A stretch of DNA of 64,000 nt from a beta proteobacterium MWH-UniP1 (lineage in GTDB: Bacteria; Pseudomonadota; Gammaproteobacteria; Burkholderiales; Burkholderiaceae_A), in NCBI GenBank assembly GCA_036362785.1, contig CP143625.1, positions 1,365,401-1,429,400 of the forward strand, read 5' to 3'. Numbering within the stretch: position 1 is the first letter of the stretch; the number at the start of each line of letters is the position of its first letter. Of this stretch, positions 32,961 to 43,237 are shown one piece after another. A model generated the notes under the pieces. That model made no database searches. It was not told the DNA's origin and was given only the letters and a program-made list of their open reading frames with translations. The position numbers were made by a program, and so were the translations under genes.

Positions 32961-35900
32961 GCGATTTCAAGACCATCGCCGAATCTAAGAACTTTATCGT
33001 TCTGGACAAATACAGTCCAGAGTGGAAGGTGGCCGAGAGCTACCAGAGCGAAAGCGACTTGGAACGGGAATTTATTCAGGATCTGGTGAATCAGGGCTAT
33101 GACTATCTACCCAACCTAAACACGCCAGAAGCCCTGCTTGCTAATCTGCGCGCGCAGCTGCAAACACTTAATACGGTGCAGTTCGCTGACAGCGAGTGGC
33201 TGCGCTTTGTAGAGACCTTTCTTGATAAGCCCAGTGACGGCATCGTTGAAAAAACCCGAAAGATTCACGACGACTACATTCACGACTTTGTTTTTGACAA
33301 CGGGCGCATCCAGAACATCTATCTGCTGGATAAGAGAAATATCGCCCGCAATAAGGTGCAGGTCATCAAGCAGTTTGAGCAGACCGGCACGCATGCCAAC
33401 CGCTACGATGTAACGATCTTGGTCAACGGCCTGCCGCTGGTGCAGGTGGAATTAAAAAAGCGCGGTGTCGCGATCCGCGAAGCGTTTAACCAGGTGCATC
33501 GCTACAGCAAAGAAAGCTTCAATAGCGAGCATTCTTTGTACAAGTATTTGCAGCTATTCGTAATCTCGAACGGTACCGATAGCCGTTACTTTGCCAACAC
33601 CACCCAACGCGACAAGAATAGCTTTGACTTCACCATGCACTGGGCGAAGGCAGATAACAGCCTGATCCGCGACTTGAAAGACTTCACGGCCACCTTCTTC
33701 CAGAAACACGCCCTGCTCAATGTGCTGCTGCACTACTCGGTGTTTGATGTTAGTAACACGCTGCTGGTAATGCGCCCGTATCAAATTGCCGCCACAGAAC
33801 GCATCCTGTGGAAGATCCGCAGTAGCCATCAGGCCAAGAGCTGGAGCAACACGGAGGGCGGCGGCTACATTTGGCACACCACCGGCTCCGGCAAGACACT
33901 GACTAGCTTCAAGGCGGCGCGTCTGGCCACTGAACTGGACTTTATCGACAAGGTGTTCTTCGTGGTGGACCGCAAAGATCTGGACTACCAGACCATGAAG
34001 GAATACCAGCGCTTCTCGCCGGACAGCGTAAATGGCTCAGACAGCACGGCAGGCCTGAAGCGCAACCTGGAAAGGAACGACAACAAGATTATCGTTACCA
34101 CCATCCAGAAGCTCAACAACCTGATGAAAAGCGAAGGCGACCTGCCCATCTACAGCAAGCAGGTGGTGTTCATTTTCGATGAATGCCACCGCAGCCAGTT
34201 TGGCGAGGCGCAAAAGAACCTGAAAAAGAAGTTCAAGAAGTTCTACCAGTTTGGCTTTACTGGAACGCCGATCTTTCCCGAAAATGCCTTGGGGGCGGAG
34301 ACCACTGCCAGTGTGTTTGGCCGCGAGCTGCACTCATACGTCATCACCGATGCGATTCGCGATGAAAAGGTGCTGAAGTTCAAGGTGGATTACAACGATG
34401 TGCGCCCGCAGTTCAAAGACATTGAAACTGAGCAAGACGAGAAAAAGCTAAGTGCGGCGGAAAATAAACAAGCCCTGCTGCACCCCGATCGCATCCGCGA
34501 GATCACCCAGTACATCCTGAACAACTTCCGGCAAAAGACCCACCGCCTGCACGCGGGTAACAAGGGTTTTAACGCCATGTTTGCCGTCAGCAGCGTAGAC
34601 GCAGCCAAGCTGTACTACGAATGCTTCAAGGCACTACAGAAAGACAGTGAAAAGCCGTTAAGGGTGGCCACTATTTTCTCGTTCGCGGCCAACGAGGAGC
34701 AAGACGCGATTGGCGACATTCAAGACGAAAGCTTTGAGGTGTCTGCCATGAACAGCAGCGCCAAGGAGTTTCTGAGCGCCGCGATTGCAGACTACAACGC
34801 ACTTTTCAAAACCAACTTCAGCGTCGATAGCAATGGTTTTCAGAACTACTACCGTGATCTGGCTAAGCAGGTCAAAGCAAAGGAGGTCGACCTGCTGATT
34901 GTGGTGGGCATGTTCTTGACCGGGTTTGACGCGCCCACACTGAATACCTTGTTCGTAGACAAGAACCTGCGCTACCACGGCCTGATGCAGGCCTATTCGC
35001 GCACGAACCGTATTTTTGATGCCACTAAGACCTTCGGCAACATCGTCACCTTCCGCGACCTGGAGCAGGCGACCATTGACGCCATCACCCTGTTTGGTGA
35101 CAAGAACACCAAGAATGTGGTGCTGGAGAAGAGCTACAAAGAATACATGGAGGGCTTCACCGATGCAGCCACGGGTGAGGCGCGTCGTGGCTTTATGGAA
35201 GTGGTGAAGGAGCTTGAAACGCGCTTCCCCGACCCCACGGCGATCGAGAAAGAATCAGACAAAAAAGACTTTGCAAAGCTGTTTGGTGAGTATTTACGCA
35301 TTGAGAACGTTTTGCAAAACTACGACGAGTTCGCCGCTCTACGCGCCTTGCAGAGCGTGGATATAACCGATCCGGCGGCGCTGGAGGCGTTTAAAGCCAA
35401 ACACTATCTGACTGATGACGACTTGGCTGTGCTGCAAACGATCAGGCTTCCCGCCGATCGAAAGATTCAGGACTACCGTTCGACCTATAACGATGTACGC
35501 GACTGGTTGCGCCGCCAGCAATTGTCCGAGGACAAGGCGGAATCCACCATCGACTGGGATGATGTGGTCTTCGAGGTGGATCTGCTGAAGTCACAGGAAA
35601 TCAACCTGGATTACATCCTGGAATTGATCTTTGAGCACAACAAGAAAACCAGAAGTAAAGCCGAGCTCGTGGACGAAGTGCGCCGGGTGATTCGAGCAAG
35701 CCTTGGCCACCGTGCCAAAGAGAGCTTGCTGGTGGACTTTATTAACCAGACTGATCTGGAGCAACTTGGTGAAAAGGCCAGCGTGATCGAGGCTTTCTTC
35801 GCCTTTGCTCAAACAGAGCAGCAACGTGAGGCGCAGGAGCTCATCAATACCGAAAACCTGAATGCCGAGGCCGCAAGGCGCTATATCACCGCCTCCCTTA

Positions 35901-36058
35901 AGCGGGAATTCGCTAGTGACAGCGGCACAGAGCTTAATGCCGTTCTACCCCAAATGAGCCCCTTAAACCCACAGTATCTCGCCAAGAAGCAAAGCGTCTT
36001 CCAAAAAATCGCAGCTTTCGTTGAGAAGTTTAAGGGCGTGGGCGGCAAAGTTCTATAA
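32957..36058 (+). CDS. hsdR: Type I restriction endonuclease subunit (type IC)
   Basis: HsdR translocates DNA and cuts it when unmethylated target is bound. The 1033-residue protein starts at a GTG. The PD-(D/E)xK nuclease residues are D151 (NRYDVTILV), E165 and K167 (VQVELKKRG), the same numbers as recalled for EcoR124I HsdR. The helicase has Walker [11 protein letters not shown] near 309-318, the DECH box [10 protein letters not shown], motif III FTGTPIF and the late motif [10 protein letters not shown]. The C-terminal helical domain binds the methylase core. A perfect 40-bp palindromic terminator follows. All catalytic motifs are intact, so the enzyme should be active. Confidence 0.96.
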   Translation: MSDFKTIAESKNFIVLDKYSPEWKVAESYQSESDLEREFIQDLVNQGYDYLPNLNTPEALLANLRAQLQTLNTVQFADSEWLRFVETFLDKPSDGIVEKTRKIHDDYIHDFVFDNGRIQNIYLLDKRNIARNKVQVIKQFEQTGTHANRYDVTILVNGLPLVQVELKKRGVAIREAFNQVHRYSKESFNSEHSLYKYLQLFVISNGTDSRYFANTTQRDKNSFDFTMHWAKADNSLIRDLKDFTATFFQKHALLNVLLHYSVFDVSNTLLVMRPYQIAATERILWKIRSSHQAKSWSNTEGGGYIWHTTGSGKTLTSFKAARLATELDFIDKVFFVVDRKDLDYQTMKEYQRFSPDSVNGSDSTAGLKRNLERNDNKIIVTTIQKLNNLMKSEGDLPIYSKQVVFIFDECHRSQFGEAQKNLKKKFKKFYQFGFTGTPIFPENALGAETTASVFGRELHSYVITDAIRDEKVLKFKVDYNDVRPQFKDIETEQDEKKLSAAENKQALLHPDRIREITQYILNNFRQKTHRLHAGNKGFNAMFAVSSVDAAKLYYECFKALQKDSEKPLRVATIFSFAANEEQDAIGDIQDESFEVSAMNSSAKEFLSAAIADYNALFKTNFSVDSNGFQNYYRDLAKQVKAKEVDLLIVVGMFLTGFDAPTLNTLFVDKNLRYHGLMQAYSRTNRIFDATKTFGNIVTFRDLEQATIDAITLFGDKNTKNVVLEKSYKEYMEGFTDAATGEARRGFMEVVKELETRFPDPTAIEKESDKKDFAKLFGEYLRIENVLQNYDEFAALRALQSVDITDPAALEAFKAKHYLTDDDLAVLQTIRLPADRKIQDYRSTYNDVRDWLRRQQLSEDKAESTIDWDDVVFEVDLLKSQEINLDYILELIFEHNKKTRSKAELVDEVRRVIRASLGHRAKESLLVDFINQTDLEQLGEKASVIEAFFAFAQTEQQREAQELINTENLNAEAARRYITASLKREFASDSGTELNAVLPQMSPLNPQYLAKKQSVFQKIAAFVEKFKGVGGKVL

Positions 36059-36079
36059 GGGCTGGTTAGCGAACACCAA

Positions 36080-36119
36080 CCAAAAAACAAAGGGCTCATA
36101 TGAGCCCTTTGTTTTTTGG
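36080..36119. terminator. 40-bp perfect palindromic terminator after hsdR
   Basis: Bases 36080-36099 (CCAAAAAACAAAGGGCTCAT) are exactly mirrored by 36100-36119. The stem core AAAGGGCTCAT/ATGAGCCCTTT is flanked by A6 and T6 runs, so it can terminate in both directions. It overlaps the tRNA-Ser-like 14-mer by three bases. Confidence 0.9.
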
Positions 36120-36130
36120 CGGAGACGGAG
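36117..36130. other. Putative attachment-site copy: 3' end of tRNA-Ser
   Basis: TGGCGGAGACGGAG is identical, and in the same orientation, to 37609-37622, the 3' end (including CCA) of the tRNA-Ser gene. Beyond 14 bases the two diverge. tRNA 3' ends are favourite integration sites, and the copy lies exactly at the outer edge of the restriction operon. No integrase gene is visible. The 200 bases that follow (36131-36332) hold no gene I can recognise. Confidence 0.6.
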
Positions 36131-36332
36131 TGGTTTTAAAGTCACACTTAGAGCCCCCAAATAGATTTTTATGTACCTGTAGTAAAAAATCTGATGCCCA
36201 AAATCACGCGGGAATCCCTAAAACTAATGGATTGAAATCCTTGTTTCTTAAGAGATGCACGACTGAACACTAGCATTTATTAGCATCTAAAACCACTACA
36301 AATGCATGAATGTCATGCTCTCGGGAACGTGC

Positions 36333-37502
36333 CTAAACAATCCCCACCTCTGGCAACGGCGCCTGATCAACAACTCGCTGGTAACCAAGACGCGACAAAT
36401 CAATGCTTTCATAACGACCATCAACAATCAGTTCGGCCAATGCCCTGCCAACTGCCGGGGCATGCATCAGGCCGTGGCCGGAGAACCCGCAGGCCACGTA
36501 AAAGTTATCCAAACGGCCCGGCCAATTCCCTAGGATCATGTTTCCGTCTAAATCACATTCGTCGTAGAGCCCCGACCACTCGCGGCGTAGCTTGAGACTC
36601 TCGAACGCGGGGATCCGACCCGCCAACGCCGGCCATACAACCCGCTCAAACCAGGTGTGATCTACGTCGAAGTTAAACCCACGCGGCTCATGGGAATTGA
36701 CTAGGCCCACCGAATACCCTCGACCCTCAGGGCGAACGACCAGGCGGTCCGGATCTTTGAGTAACGGCATCGGGGGCAACTCGGCCTCAATTTCAACAAA
36801 GTGCTCAAACCGACGCATGGGGTTTACTGGCAAATCCATGGCGGCAAGCTTGGAGACCGATCCAGCCCAACACCCCGCAGCATTGATCACGTTGTCGGCA
36901 GTCAAAAGGTCACCACGGGCTAACTGAACGTGCGTGAGGCGTTTGCCCGAGAGCGTGAGGCCCACCACGCGATCTTCGACATACTCAACACCCATCGCTT
37001 GGGCCTTCTTGCGGAAGCCCTGCAAGGCACTGTTGGGGTCTAACCATCCGTCTCTGGGAGATAAGCACGCCAAGGCCAAATCGTCGGTTTTCATCCAGGG
37101 GTAGCGTGACGAAATGGCCATTCGGTCGAGTAGTTCTACCTCTACCCCATGCGCTCGCTGTGTGGCGAAATTCTGCTCTAGCGCTTTGGCATGCTGTGGC
37201 CCCACAACAAACAAGTAACCCCATTCCTTCCACTGGACATCGGGGTTGTAGCCGGGCACCGCCATCCGCTGGGCAAACTCTTTGTAAAACCCAATACTGA
37301 AATCCGACATCGCGATGTTCTCCGGCAAGGAGAACAGGCGGCGACACCCTCCCGTGGCCACCGGGGTGGCCGCTTTGCTATAGGTCGGGTCGGGCTCGAT
37401 CACAGTGACCCGGTCTACACCCCGGGACTTCAGAAAATAAGCCGCCGCGGAGCCAATAACGCCTCCACCCACGATTACTACATCCTGGCGCACTGAAGCC
37501 AT
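36333..37502 (-). CDS. FAD-dependent oxidoreductase of the DAO family
   Basis: The 389-residue flavoprotein belongs to the D-amino-acid oxidase/sarcosine oxidase/FOXRED1-like group. It begins with the dinucleotide-binding motif VVIVGGGVIGSAAAYFLKSRG, has the conserved ATGGCRRLFSLPENI segment, NVINAAGCWAGSV near the middle, and the C-terminal FAD block FYVACGFSGHGLMHAPAVGR. It oxidises amines or amino acids, but the substrate cannot be read. ATG 37502 is chosen; ATG 37517 is possible. It lies between the tRNA-Ser gene and the 14-bp copy of its 3' end, so it may have been inserted. Confidence 0.87.
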   Translation of the reverse strand: MASVRQDVVIVGGGVIGSAAAYFLKSRGVDRVTVIEPDPTYSKAATPVATGGCRRLFSLPENIAMSDFSIGFYKEFAQRMAVPGYNPDVQWKEWGYLFVVGPQHAKALEQNFATQRAHGVEVELLDRMAISSRYPWMKTDDLALACLSPRDGWLDPNSALQGFRKKAQAMGVEYVEDRVVGLTLSGKRLTHVQLARGDLLTADNVINAAGCWAGSVSKLAAMDLPVNPMRRFEHFVEIEAELPPMPLLKDPDRLVVRPEGRGYSVGLVNSHEPRGFNFDVDHTWFERVVWPALAGRIPAFESLKLRREWSGLYDECDLDGNMILGNWPGRLDNFYVACGFSGHGLMHAPAVGRALAELIVDGRYESIDLSRLGYQRVVDQAPLPEVGIV

Positions 37503-37608
37503 AGCAGTTCGGACCATGGTTAGAAAGAAGCAGTCATTCTAGCTACAGTGAGATGGCCTAGAAATCTGCTCGGAAACTTCTTTAAATTCAATGGGTTAGA
37601 TCTACTCC

Positions 37609-37699
37609 TGGCGGAGACGGAGGGATTCGAACCCTCGATGCGCTTTTGGCACATACTCCCTTAGCAGGGGAGCACCTTCGGCCTCTCGGTCACGTCTCC
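37609..37699 (-). tRNA. serX: tRNA-Ser (anticodon GCU)
   Basis: The 91-nt gene (CCA encoded) has acceptor GGAGACG (37699-37693) pairing with CGTCTCC (37619-37613), discriminator G and CCA at 37611-37609. The anticodon loop CTGCTAA with GCT (37665-37663) sits on stem CTCCC/GGGAG; a long variable arm typical of class II serine tRNAs follows, then the T-loop GGTTCGAATCC. It reads AGC/AGU codons. It follows lysC on the same strand after 16 bases. A 14-bp copy of its 3' end at 36117 suggests it has been an integration site. The symbol is only a conventional label. Confidence 0.93.
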
Positions 37700-37715
37700 G
37701 GAAACTGCAAACAGC

Positions 37716-38963
37716 CTAGGATTCTAGCCCAAACGCCTTGTGAAGTGCGCGTACGGCCAATTCCATATATTTGTCATCAATCACCACCGAGATCTTGATC
37801 TCACTGGTGGAAATCATCTGAATGTTGATGCCCTCGTTCGACAAGGTCTCGAACATCTGACTGGCAATGCCCACATGGCTGCGCATGCCAATGCCCACCA
37901 CCGACACCTTACAAATGTCTTTTGCACCCGTAATGGATCGGGCATTGATCACCGGCTGCACCTTCGCATTGATGACCTCAAGGGCCTTGTCTAACTCATT
38001 CCGATGGACCGTAAACGAGAAGTCAGTCGTGCCGTCGTGGCTGGCATTTTGAATGATCATGTCCACATCAATATTGGCAGCCGCGACCGGCCCCAAAATT
38101 TTGTAGGCAATGCCGGGTTTGTCGGGCACGCCCGACACAGTGATTTTTGCCTCGTCGCGGTTAAACGCAATGCCTGAAATAACTGCCTGTTCCATGGTCT
38201 CATCTTCCTCGTACGTGATCAGTGTGCCGGAGTGGGCCTCTTCTGAAAGTGGAATATCGGGGTCGGTCAGACTCGACAGCACACGAGTCTTCACTTTGTA
38301 TTTGCCGGCGAACTCCACCGAGCGGATCTGCAACACCTTAGAGCCCAGGCTTGCCATTTCCAGCATTTCCTCAAAGGTCACGCGTTCCAGGCGCTTGGCC
38401 TCGGGAACAATCCGTGGGTCAGTGGTGTACACGCCATCCACATCGGTGTAGATCAAACACTCATCAGCCTTTAATGCTGCTGCAATGGCCACTGCCGATG
38501 TGTCAGAACCACCACGGCCAAGGGTCGTGATGTTGCCCGCCGAATCAATCCCTTGAAAGCCTGTAATCACCACCACATGGCCACTATCCAAATCAGCCCG
38601 CACACGTTTATCGTCAATCGATTCGATACGGGCCTTGGTGTAGGCGGAATCTGTCTTCACAGGAACTTGCCAGCCGGTGTAGCTCTTGGCCTTTACGCCT
38701 GCGGCATGCAGCGCAATCGCCAGCAACCCCACCGAGACCTGCTCACCGGTCGATGCAATCTGATCTAACTCACGGGGGTCTGCACGATCACTAATTTCTT
38801 TCGCAAGGCCCAAGAGTCGATTGGTTTCGCCGGACATGGCCGACGGCACCACCACCACCTGATAGCCGGCTTTCTGCCACTTGGCGACACGACGCGCCAC
38901 ATTTTTGATGCGCTCCACCGAGCCCATCGATGTGCCGCCGTACTTATGAACAATCAATGCCAT
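37716..38963 (-). CDS. lysC: Aspartate kinase
   Basis: Aspartokinase phosphorylates L-aspartate, the first step to lysine (and diaminopimelate), threonine and methionine. The 415-residue protein begins with ALIVHKYGGTSMGSVERIK, has the kinase blocks TGFQGID and TTLGRGGSDTSAVAIAA, and a C-terminal pair of ACT domains (VSGVPDKPGIAYKILGPVA; VVGIGMRSHVGIASQMFETL) that bind inhibitory lysine/threonine. The ATG at 38963 is the family start. It lies in the conserved order accA-tilS-lysC-tRNA-Ser. It supplies the aspartyl phosphate that eventually reaches DapA, also in this window. Confidence 0.95.
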   Translation of the reverse strand: MALIVHKYGGTSMGSVERIKNVARRVAKWQKAGYQVVVVPSAMSGETNRLLGLAKEISDRADPRELDQIASTGEQVSVGLLAIALHAAGVKAKSYTGWQVPVKTDSAYTKARIESIDDKRVRADLDSGHVVVITGFQGIDSAGNITTLGRGGSDTSAVAIAAALKADECLIYTDVDGVYTTDPRIVPEAKRLERVTFEEMLEMASLGSKVLQIRSVEFAGKYKVKTRVLSSLTDPDIPLSEEAHSGTLITYEEDETMEQAVISGIAFNRDEAKITVSGVPDKPGIAYKILGPVAAANIDVDMIIQNASHDGTTDFSFTVHRNELDKALEVINAKVQPVINARSITGAKDICKVSVVGIGMRSHVGIASQMFETLSNEGINIQMISTSEIKISVVIDDKYMELAVRALHKAFGLES

Positions 38964-39035
38964 GGTTATGTATGAAGTAGAGTCAAAACGGACGTGAACG
39001 CACGGCCGCTTGGGCCACAAAAACCCAACCCCGAA

Positions 39036-39980
39036 TTATCGCCCAATCCGCAGAAATCGCCGCTCGCGGACCACCTGCCAGACCTGGCCAGTCGCAGGAT
39101 CGGCAATGTCCATCTGGGCAAAAGGCTCTCGGGCGGCCCGCAATTGCCGCAAAAACTCGCTTAAACGGCGTGTGGGCGGGGTCGGGGCCCCGTGCTGCTT
39201 GAGCCACCCGCGGACAATCCGAGCGGCCAGAGCCTCGTCTTGGGCAAACAACACATCCAGGTTTAGCCGCCCCTCGGGCAGCCGGCTCTCTTCCAGGGCC
39301 TGTTCAGTCACCAATTCCAACAGATCACGGGCAGTCTGCAAGTGGGCAATACTTCTGGCCATGGCGGAATCCGCGCCTTGGCGCAGACTTCTCAAGACCG
39401 GCATCACCTCATGCCGAATGCGGTTGCGGGCTAAATCAATGTCCGTGTTGGTTGGATCTTCAATCCAACGCAGACCCTCGGCCTGGGCATAGGCCAACAA
39501 TTCCGCCCTGCCCTGATCCAGAAGCGGCCGCCAACGTACAACACGTCTTGCCCCCAATTGCATGGGAGACAAACGTGTCATGGCCGATAGGCCCTCCAGG
39601 CCCGCCCCACGGATCCACTGCAGCAGTGCTGTTTCCACCAAGTCATCGCGGTGGTGGGCAAGTGCTAAGACCGCATGGTCGGGCAGGTGATCGGCAAACG
39701 CCTGGTAACGATAGCGCCGGGCAGCAGCCTCTACCCCGAGACTGGAAATTTCAGAAGCAGGAATATCCACACGCACCACCTGCAAAGACACGGCCAGCCC
39801 CGCACAAAGCTGCTGACACTGCCGAACAAAATCATCAGCCGCGGGCTGCAACCCGTGATGAACATGAATGGCCGATAACGAGAAAAGGTCAGGCCGTTTT
39901 TGCTGCATACGATGCAGAACATGCAGCAACACCGTGGAGTCGAGCCCACCAGAGAGCCCGACCACAATTTTGAGCGACAT
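39036..39980 (-). CDS. tilS: tRNA(Ile)-lysidine synthase
   Basis: TilS attaches lysine to C34 of tRNA-Ile (CAU), changing it to read AUA. The PP-loop ATP site is VVGLSGGLDSTVLLHVLHR at the N-terminus (SGGxDS), followed by ALAHHRDDLVETALLQWIRG and RWRPLL...YAQAEGLRWIEDPTN with the HxxxD and RNxxRH (RNRIRHEV) family motifs. At 314 residues it is shorter than E. coli TilS (432); the C-terminal tRNA-recognition domains appear reduced. Its start is one base from the stop of accA, so the two are coupled. Confidence 0.92.
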   Translation of the reverse strand: MSLKIVVGLSGGLDSTVLLHVLHRMQQKRPDLFSLSAIHVHHGLQPAADDFVRQCQQLCAGLAVSLQVVRVDIPASEISSLGVEAAARRYRYQAFADHLPDHAVLALAHHRDDLVETALLQWIRGAGLEGLSAMTRLSPMQLGARRVVRWRPLLDQGRAELLAYAQAEGLRWIEDPTNTDIDLARNRIRHEVMPVLRSLRQGADSAMARSIAHLQTARDLLELVTEQALEESRLPEGRLNLDVLFAQDEALAARIVRGWLKQHGAPTPPTRRLSEFLRQLRAAREPFAQMDIADPATGQVWQVVRERRFLRIGR

Positions 39981-40967
39981 TTACGCCGCCTTGATTTCCT
40001 TAAATTTGCCCATGGCGCGTATACGCGCATGACGCTGGGCAATAAGGGTGTCGGTGTCCAAGTTGTGGAAACCACGCAGCGATTCCGCGATCGCTTTTTT
40101 CAGGTTTTCGGCCATCTGGGCGGGATCGCGATGGGCGCCCCCCAGCGGCTCAGCCACCACCTTGTCCACCAGGCCGAGTGTTTTGAGCCGCGCAGCCGTA
40201 ATGCCCAAGGTCTCTGCGGCCTCGGGTGCCTTGTCTGCACTCTTCCAAAGAATCGAGGCACAGCCTTCAGGCGAAATCACCGAGTAAGTGGAGTACTGCA
40301 ACATCATCAGCACATCGCCCACCGCAATCGCCAGCGCACCACCCGAGCCGCCCTCACCAATAATGATGGACACAATCGGCACTTTCAGGCCGGCCATCAC
40401 CAATAGATTTCGGCCAATCGCCTCGGACTGCCCACGCTCTTCTGCACCAATACCGGGGTAAGCGCCCGGCGTATCGATCAGCGTGATCACAGGAATTCTG
40501 AATTTTTCAGCCAACTCCATCAGCCTTAACGCCTTGCGATAGCCCTCGGGCCTGGGCATGCCGAAGTTTCGGAAAGTGCGCTCTTTCAGATCACGGCCCT
40601 TTTGATGGCCGATCACCATCACACTCTGGCCATTAAACCGGGCAACACCACCCACAATCGCCGGATCATCGGCAAAGGATCGGTCGCCATGCAGTTCATA
40701 AAAATCGGTGAAGATCGCTCCGATGTAATCCAGGGTGTACGGCCGCTGCGGGTGGCGGGCCACCTGGGAAATCTGCCAGGGCGTGAGCTTCGCAAAAATG
40801 TCTTTGAGCTGAGACTCGGTCTTGGATTTCAGTCGATCAATCTCTTCAGAAATATCGACCGCAGAATCGCTTTGCACAAAGCGGAGCTCTTCAATCTTGG
40901 CTTCGAGCTCGGCCACGGGCTGCTCGAAATCCAGAAACGTTTGTTTTACAGGGGTTGTATTCGCCAT
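39981..40967 (-). CDS. accA: Acetyl-CoA carboxylase carboxyltransferase subunit alpha
   Basis: AccA with AccD transfers the carboxyl group from biotin to acetyl-CoA, making malonyl-CoA for fatty-acid synthesis. The 328-residue protein has the expected N-terminal [39 protein letters not shown], the crotonase-like core with [20 protein letters not shown] and [11 protein letters not shown], and the [16 protein letters not shown] oxyanion block. The order cysS-accA-tilS-lysC on one strand is a usual betaproteobacterial arrangement. It is directly followed by tilS. Confidence 0.97.
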   Translation of the reverse strand: MANTTPVKQTFLDFEQPVAELEAKIEELRFVQSDSAVDISEEIDRLKSKTESQLKDIFAKLTPWQISQVARHPQRPYTLDYIGAIFTDFYELHGDRSFADDPAIVGGVARFNGQSVMVIGHQKGRDLKERTFRNFGMPRPEGYRKALRLMELAEKFRIPVITLIDTPGAYPGIGAEERGQSEAIGRNLLVMAGLKVPIVSIIIGEGGSGGALAIAVGDVLMMLQYSTYSVISPEGCASILWKSADKAPEAAETLGITAARLKTLGLVDKVVAEPLGGAHRDPAQMAENLKKAIAESLRGFHNLDTDTLIAQRHARIRAMGKFKEIKAA

Positions 40968-40994
40968 TTGGCCGCAATTGTCCTATAGAAACGC

Positions 40995-42461
40995 CTAACT
41001 CGCCCGCCAGGTGGTTCCCGCTGGGCTATCTTCCAGCACCACGCCTTGGGCCAGTAAGTCTGCCCGAATCTGGTCGGCCCGGGCAAAGTTCTTGGCCTTT
41101 TTGGAGGCAGCGCGTTCGGCAATCAGTGCCTCGATGGCCTGCCGATCCAGGCCCTGGGCCGCACTCTGGTGAAAGGCCTGCGGGGGTCTGCCCAGAAGTC
41201 CCAGACAGCCGGCAAGGCCGCGCAATGTCTGGGCAATTGCCAGCCGACTGGCAGGATCTTGGGCCTTGTTGGCCTCAGTCGCAAGGTCAAATAATGCCGC
41301 CACCGCAATGGGTGTGTTGAAGTCATCGTCCATGGCGGCACGAAAAGCCGCAATGGAGTCGGCCACCGCCGACACACCCGATGCAGAGGCCTGCTCGGAG
41401 ACTGTCGCCCAATCGACGGCTGGTGACTTATTTTCGGTATCGATGCCAGCGCCTGCCAGGGCGGTGTAAAGACGCCCTAGCGATTGACGGGCATCTTCCA
41501 AATGCGCATCTGAATAATTGAGTGGGCTGCGATAGTGGGCACGCAGAATGAAAAATCGAACCACTTCGGCATCAAACTTTTTCAACACATCACGGATGGT
41601 GAAAAAGTTGCCCAGAGACTTCGACATCTTTTCATCATCGACCCGCACGAAACCGTTGTGCATCCACAGGTTTACAAACGGTTGGCCGGTCTCTTTGCCC
41701 CAGGCCCCCTCGGATTGGGCAATCTCATTTTCGTGGTGAGGAAACTGCAAATCCGCGCCACCCCCGTGAATATCAAAATGCTTGCCGAGCAGACTGCAGC
41801 TCATGGCCGAACACTCAATATGCCAACCTGGGCGGCCCTCTCCCCACGGCGAGGGCCACTTCACCTCGGCCGGCTCATCGGCCTTGGAAGCCTTCCAGAG
41901 CACGAAATCCAGAGGATCTTTTTTACCATCGCCAACGGCGACCCGCTCCCCGGCACGCAATTCATCCAAGGATTTGCCCGAAAGCTTTCCGTAACCAGCA
42001 AAGCCACGCACTGAGAAATTCACATCGCCCTGACCGCCACCGGGGATCTGGGCCTGATAGGCCAGACCATTTTTTTCCAAGGCCCCAATGACCTCCAGCA
42101 TCTGTGGGACATAGTCGGTCGCCCGCGGCTCGTGATTTGGGGGGATGACCCCAAGGGCAGCCGCATCCTCGTTCATGGCAGCGATAAACCGATTGGTCAG
42201 GGCAGAAATGGGCTCGTTATTCTCAACCGCGCGCTTAATAATCTTGTCGTCAATGTCGGTGATGTTGCGGACATAGGTCACCTGATACCCACTGGCCCGA
42301 AGCCAACGACTCACCACATCAAAGACCACCATGACCCGTGCATGGCCAATATGGCAGTAGTCATAGACGGTCATGCCGCAGACATACATCCGGACTCGGC
42401 CGGGCTCAATGGGCACGAAATCGACTTTGCTACGGCTTAGGGTATTGAAAATCTTCAACAA
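40995..42461 (-). CDS. cysS: Cysteinyl-tRNA synthetase
   Basis: This 488-residue class I synthetase charges tRNA-Cys. The zinc/cysteine-binding Cys in [20 protein letters not shown] includes the HIGH motif (HIGHAR, about 37-42); further zinc ligands are in [14 protein letters not shown] and [15 protein letters not shown]; the KMSKS motif (MSKSLGNFF) lies near residue 275. The C-terminal anticodon-binding DALR region is followed by the usual [22 protein letters not shown] end. It is divergent from the TPR-protein gene by 65 bases. Confidence 0.96.
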   Translation of the reverse strand: MLKIFNTLSRSKVDFVPIEPGRVRMYVCGMTVYDYCHIGHARVMVVFDVVSRWLRASGYQVTYVRNITDIDDKIIKRAVENNEPISALTNRFIAAMNEDAAALGVIPPNHEPRATDYVPQMLEVIGALEKNGLAYQAQIPGGGQGDVNFSVRGFAGYGKLSGKSLDELRAGERVAVGDGKKDPLDFVLWKASKADEPAEVKWPSPWGEGRPGWHIECSAMSCSLLGKHFDIHGGGADLQFPHHENEIAQSEGAWGKETGQPFVNLWMHNGFVRVDDEKMSKSLGNFFTIRDVLKKFDAEVVRFFILRAHYRSPLNYSDAHLEDARQSLGRLYTALAGAGIDTENKSPAVDWATVSEQASASGVSAVADSIAAFRAAMDDDFNTPIAVAALFDLATEANKAQDPASRLAIAQTLRGLAGCLGLLGRPPQAFHQSAAQGLDRQAIEALIAERAASKKAKNFARADQIRADLLAQGVVLEDSPAGTTWRAS

Positions 42462-42526
42462 TTCACCATGCTAGACTGAATCACTCAGGACAGTTTGCGC
42501 CCCAGGGGCGCGCCACCCCGCATTTT

Positions 42527-43171
42527 ATGGGAATGACCAAGAATTCATTTTTAACCACCGGCCTAATCGCTGTCGCATTGGCACTCGCTGCAGGCGTAAG
42601 CCACGCCCAGACCGGGGCAGCACCCCTTCCGGCCACCCCAGCACCCGGCACGGGACCGACCTCGCCAGGCCAGAAGCCTGGCCGGCCAACGGCCCCCGCC
42701 GCCTCCCCTGAGTTACTGGCGGCCCGAGAACACATCAGCCGCCAGCAGTGGACCGAGGCCGCCGAATTGATTGAGGCAAGCCTTGCCAAACGGCCACGCG
42801 ACCCTCAGTGGCGTTTCCTGCAGGGCGTGCTGTTTGCGGAAATTGGCAAACGGGGTGAGGCCATCCAGACCTTTGAGTTGCTCACCGAAGACTTCCCAGA
42901 ATTGTCGGAGCCGTTCAACAACTTGGCCGCACTTTATGTTGAGCAAAACGAACTCCAAAAAGCACGGCTTTTACTAGAGCGCGCGATCCAGAACCGGCCA
43001 GACTATGCCCTGGCTTACGAAAATCTGGCAGATCTTTACGTGCGTTTGGCCATGAGTACTTATGAAAAAGCTGCAAAGGCCAAACAGCCTGCCCCCAGCG
43101 TGAAGTTAAAGCTCGACTATCTGGCCAAGACACCTGCCATTCGGTCCACGCGTGTGTTGACCAACCGATAG
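42527..43171 (+). CDS. Exported TPR-repeat protein
   Basis: The 214-residue protein has a signal peptide (LTTGLIAVALALAAGVSHA, cleavage before QTG), a Pro/Gly/Ala-rich linker, then about three tetratricopeptide units: LLAAREHISRQQWTEAAELI, WRFLQGVLFAEIGKRGEAIQ, PFNNLAALYVEQNELQKARL and YALAYENLADLYVRLAMSTY. TPR proteins are scaffolds; this one would act in the periplasm, perhaps in envelope assembly. The start may be 42527 or the ATG two codons later. It precedes ppiB, as in other Burkholderiales. Confidence 0.85.
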   Translation: MGMTKNSFLTTGLIAVALALAAGVSHAQTGAAPLPATPAPGTGPTSPGQKPGRPTAPAASPELLAAREHISRQQWTEAAELIEASLAKRPRDPQWRFLQGVLFAEIGKRGEAIQTFELLTEDFPELSEPFNNLAALYVEQNELQKARLLLERAIQNRPDYALAYENLADLYVRLAMSTYEKAAKAKQPAPSVKLKLDYLAKTPAIRSTRVLTNR

Positions 43172-43237
43172 GCTGGGTTTTACACCGCCCCCCACAAAAA
43201 TTTTTCACAATCCATTCATCACCACGGAGAACAGACC

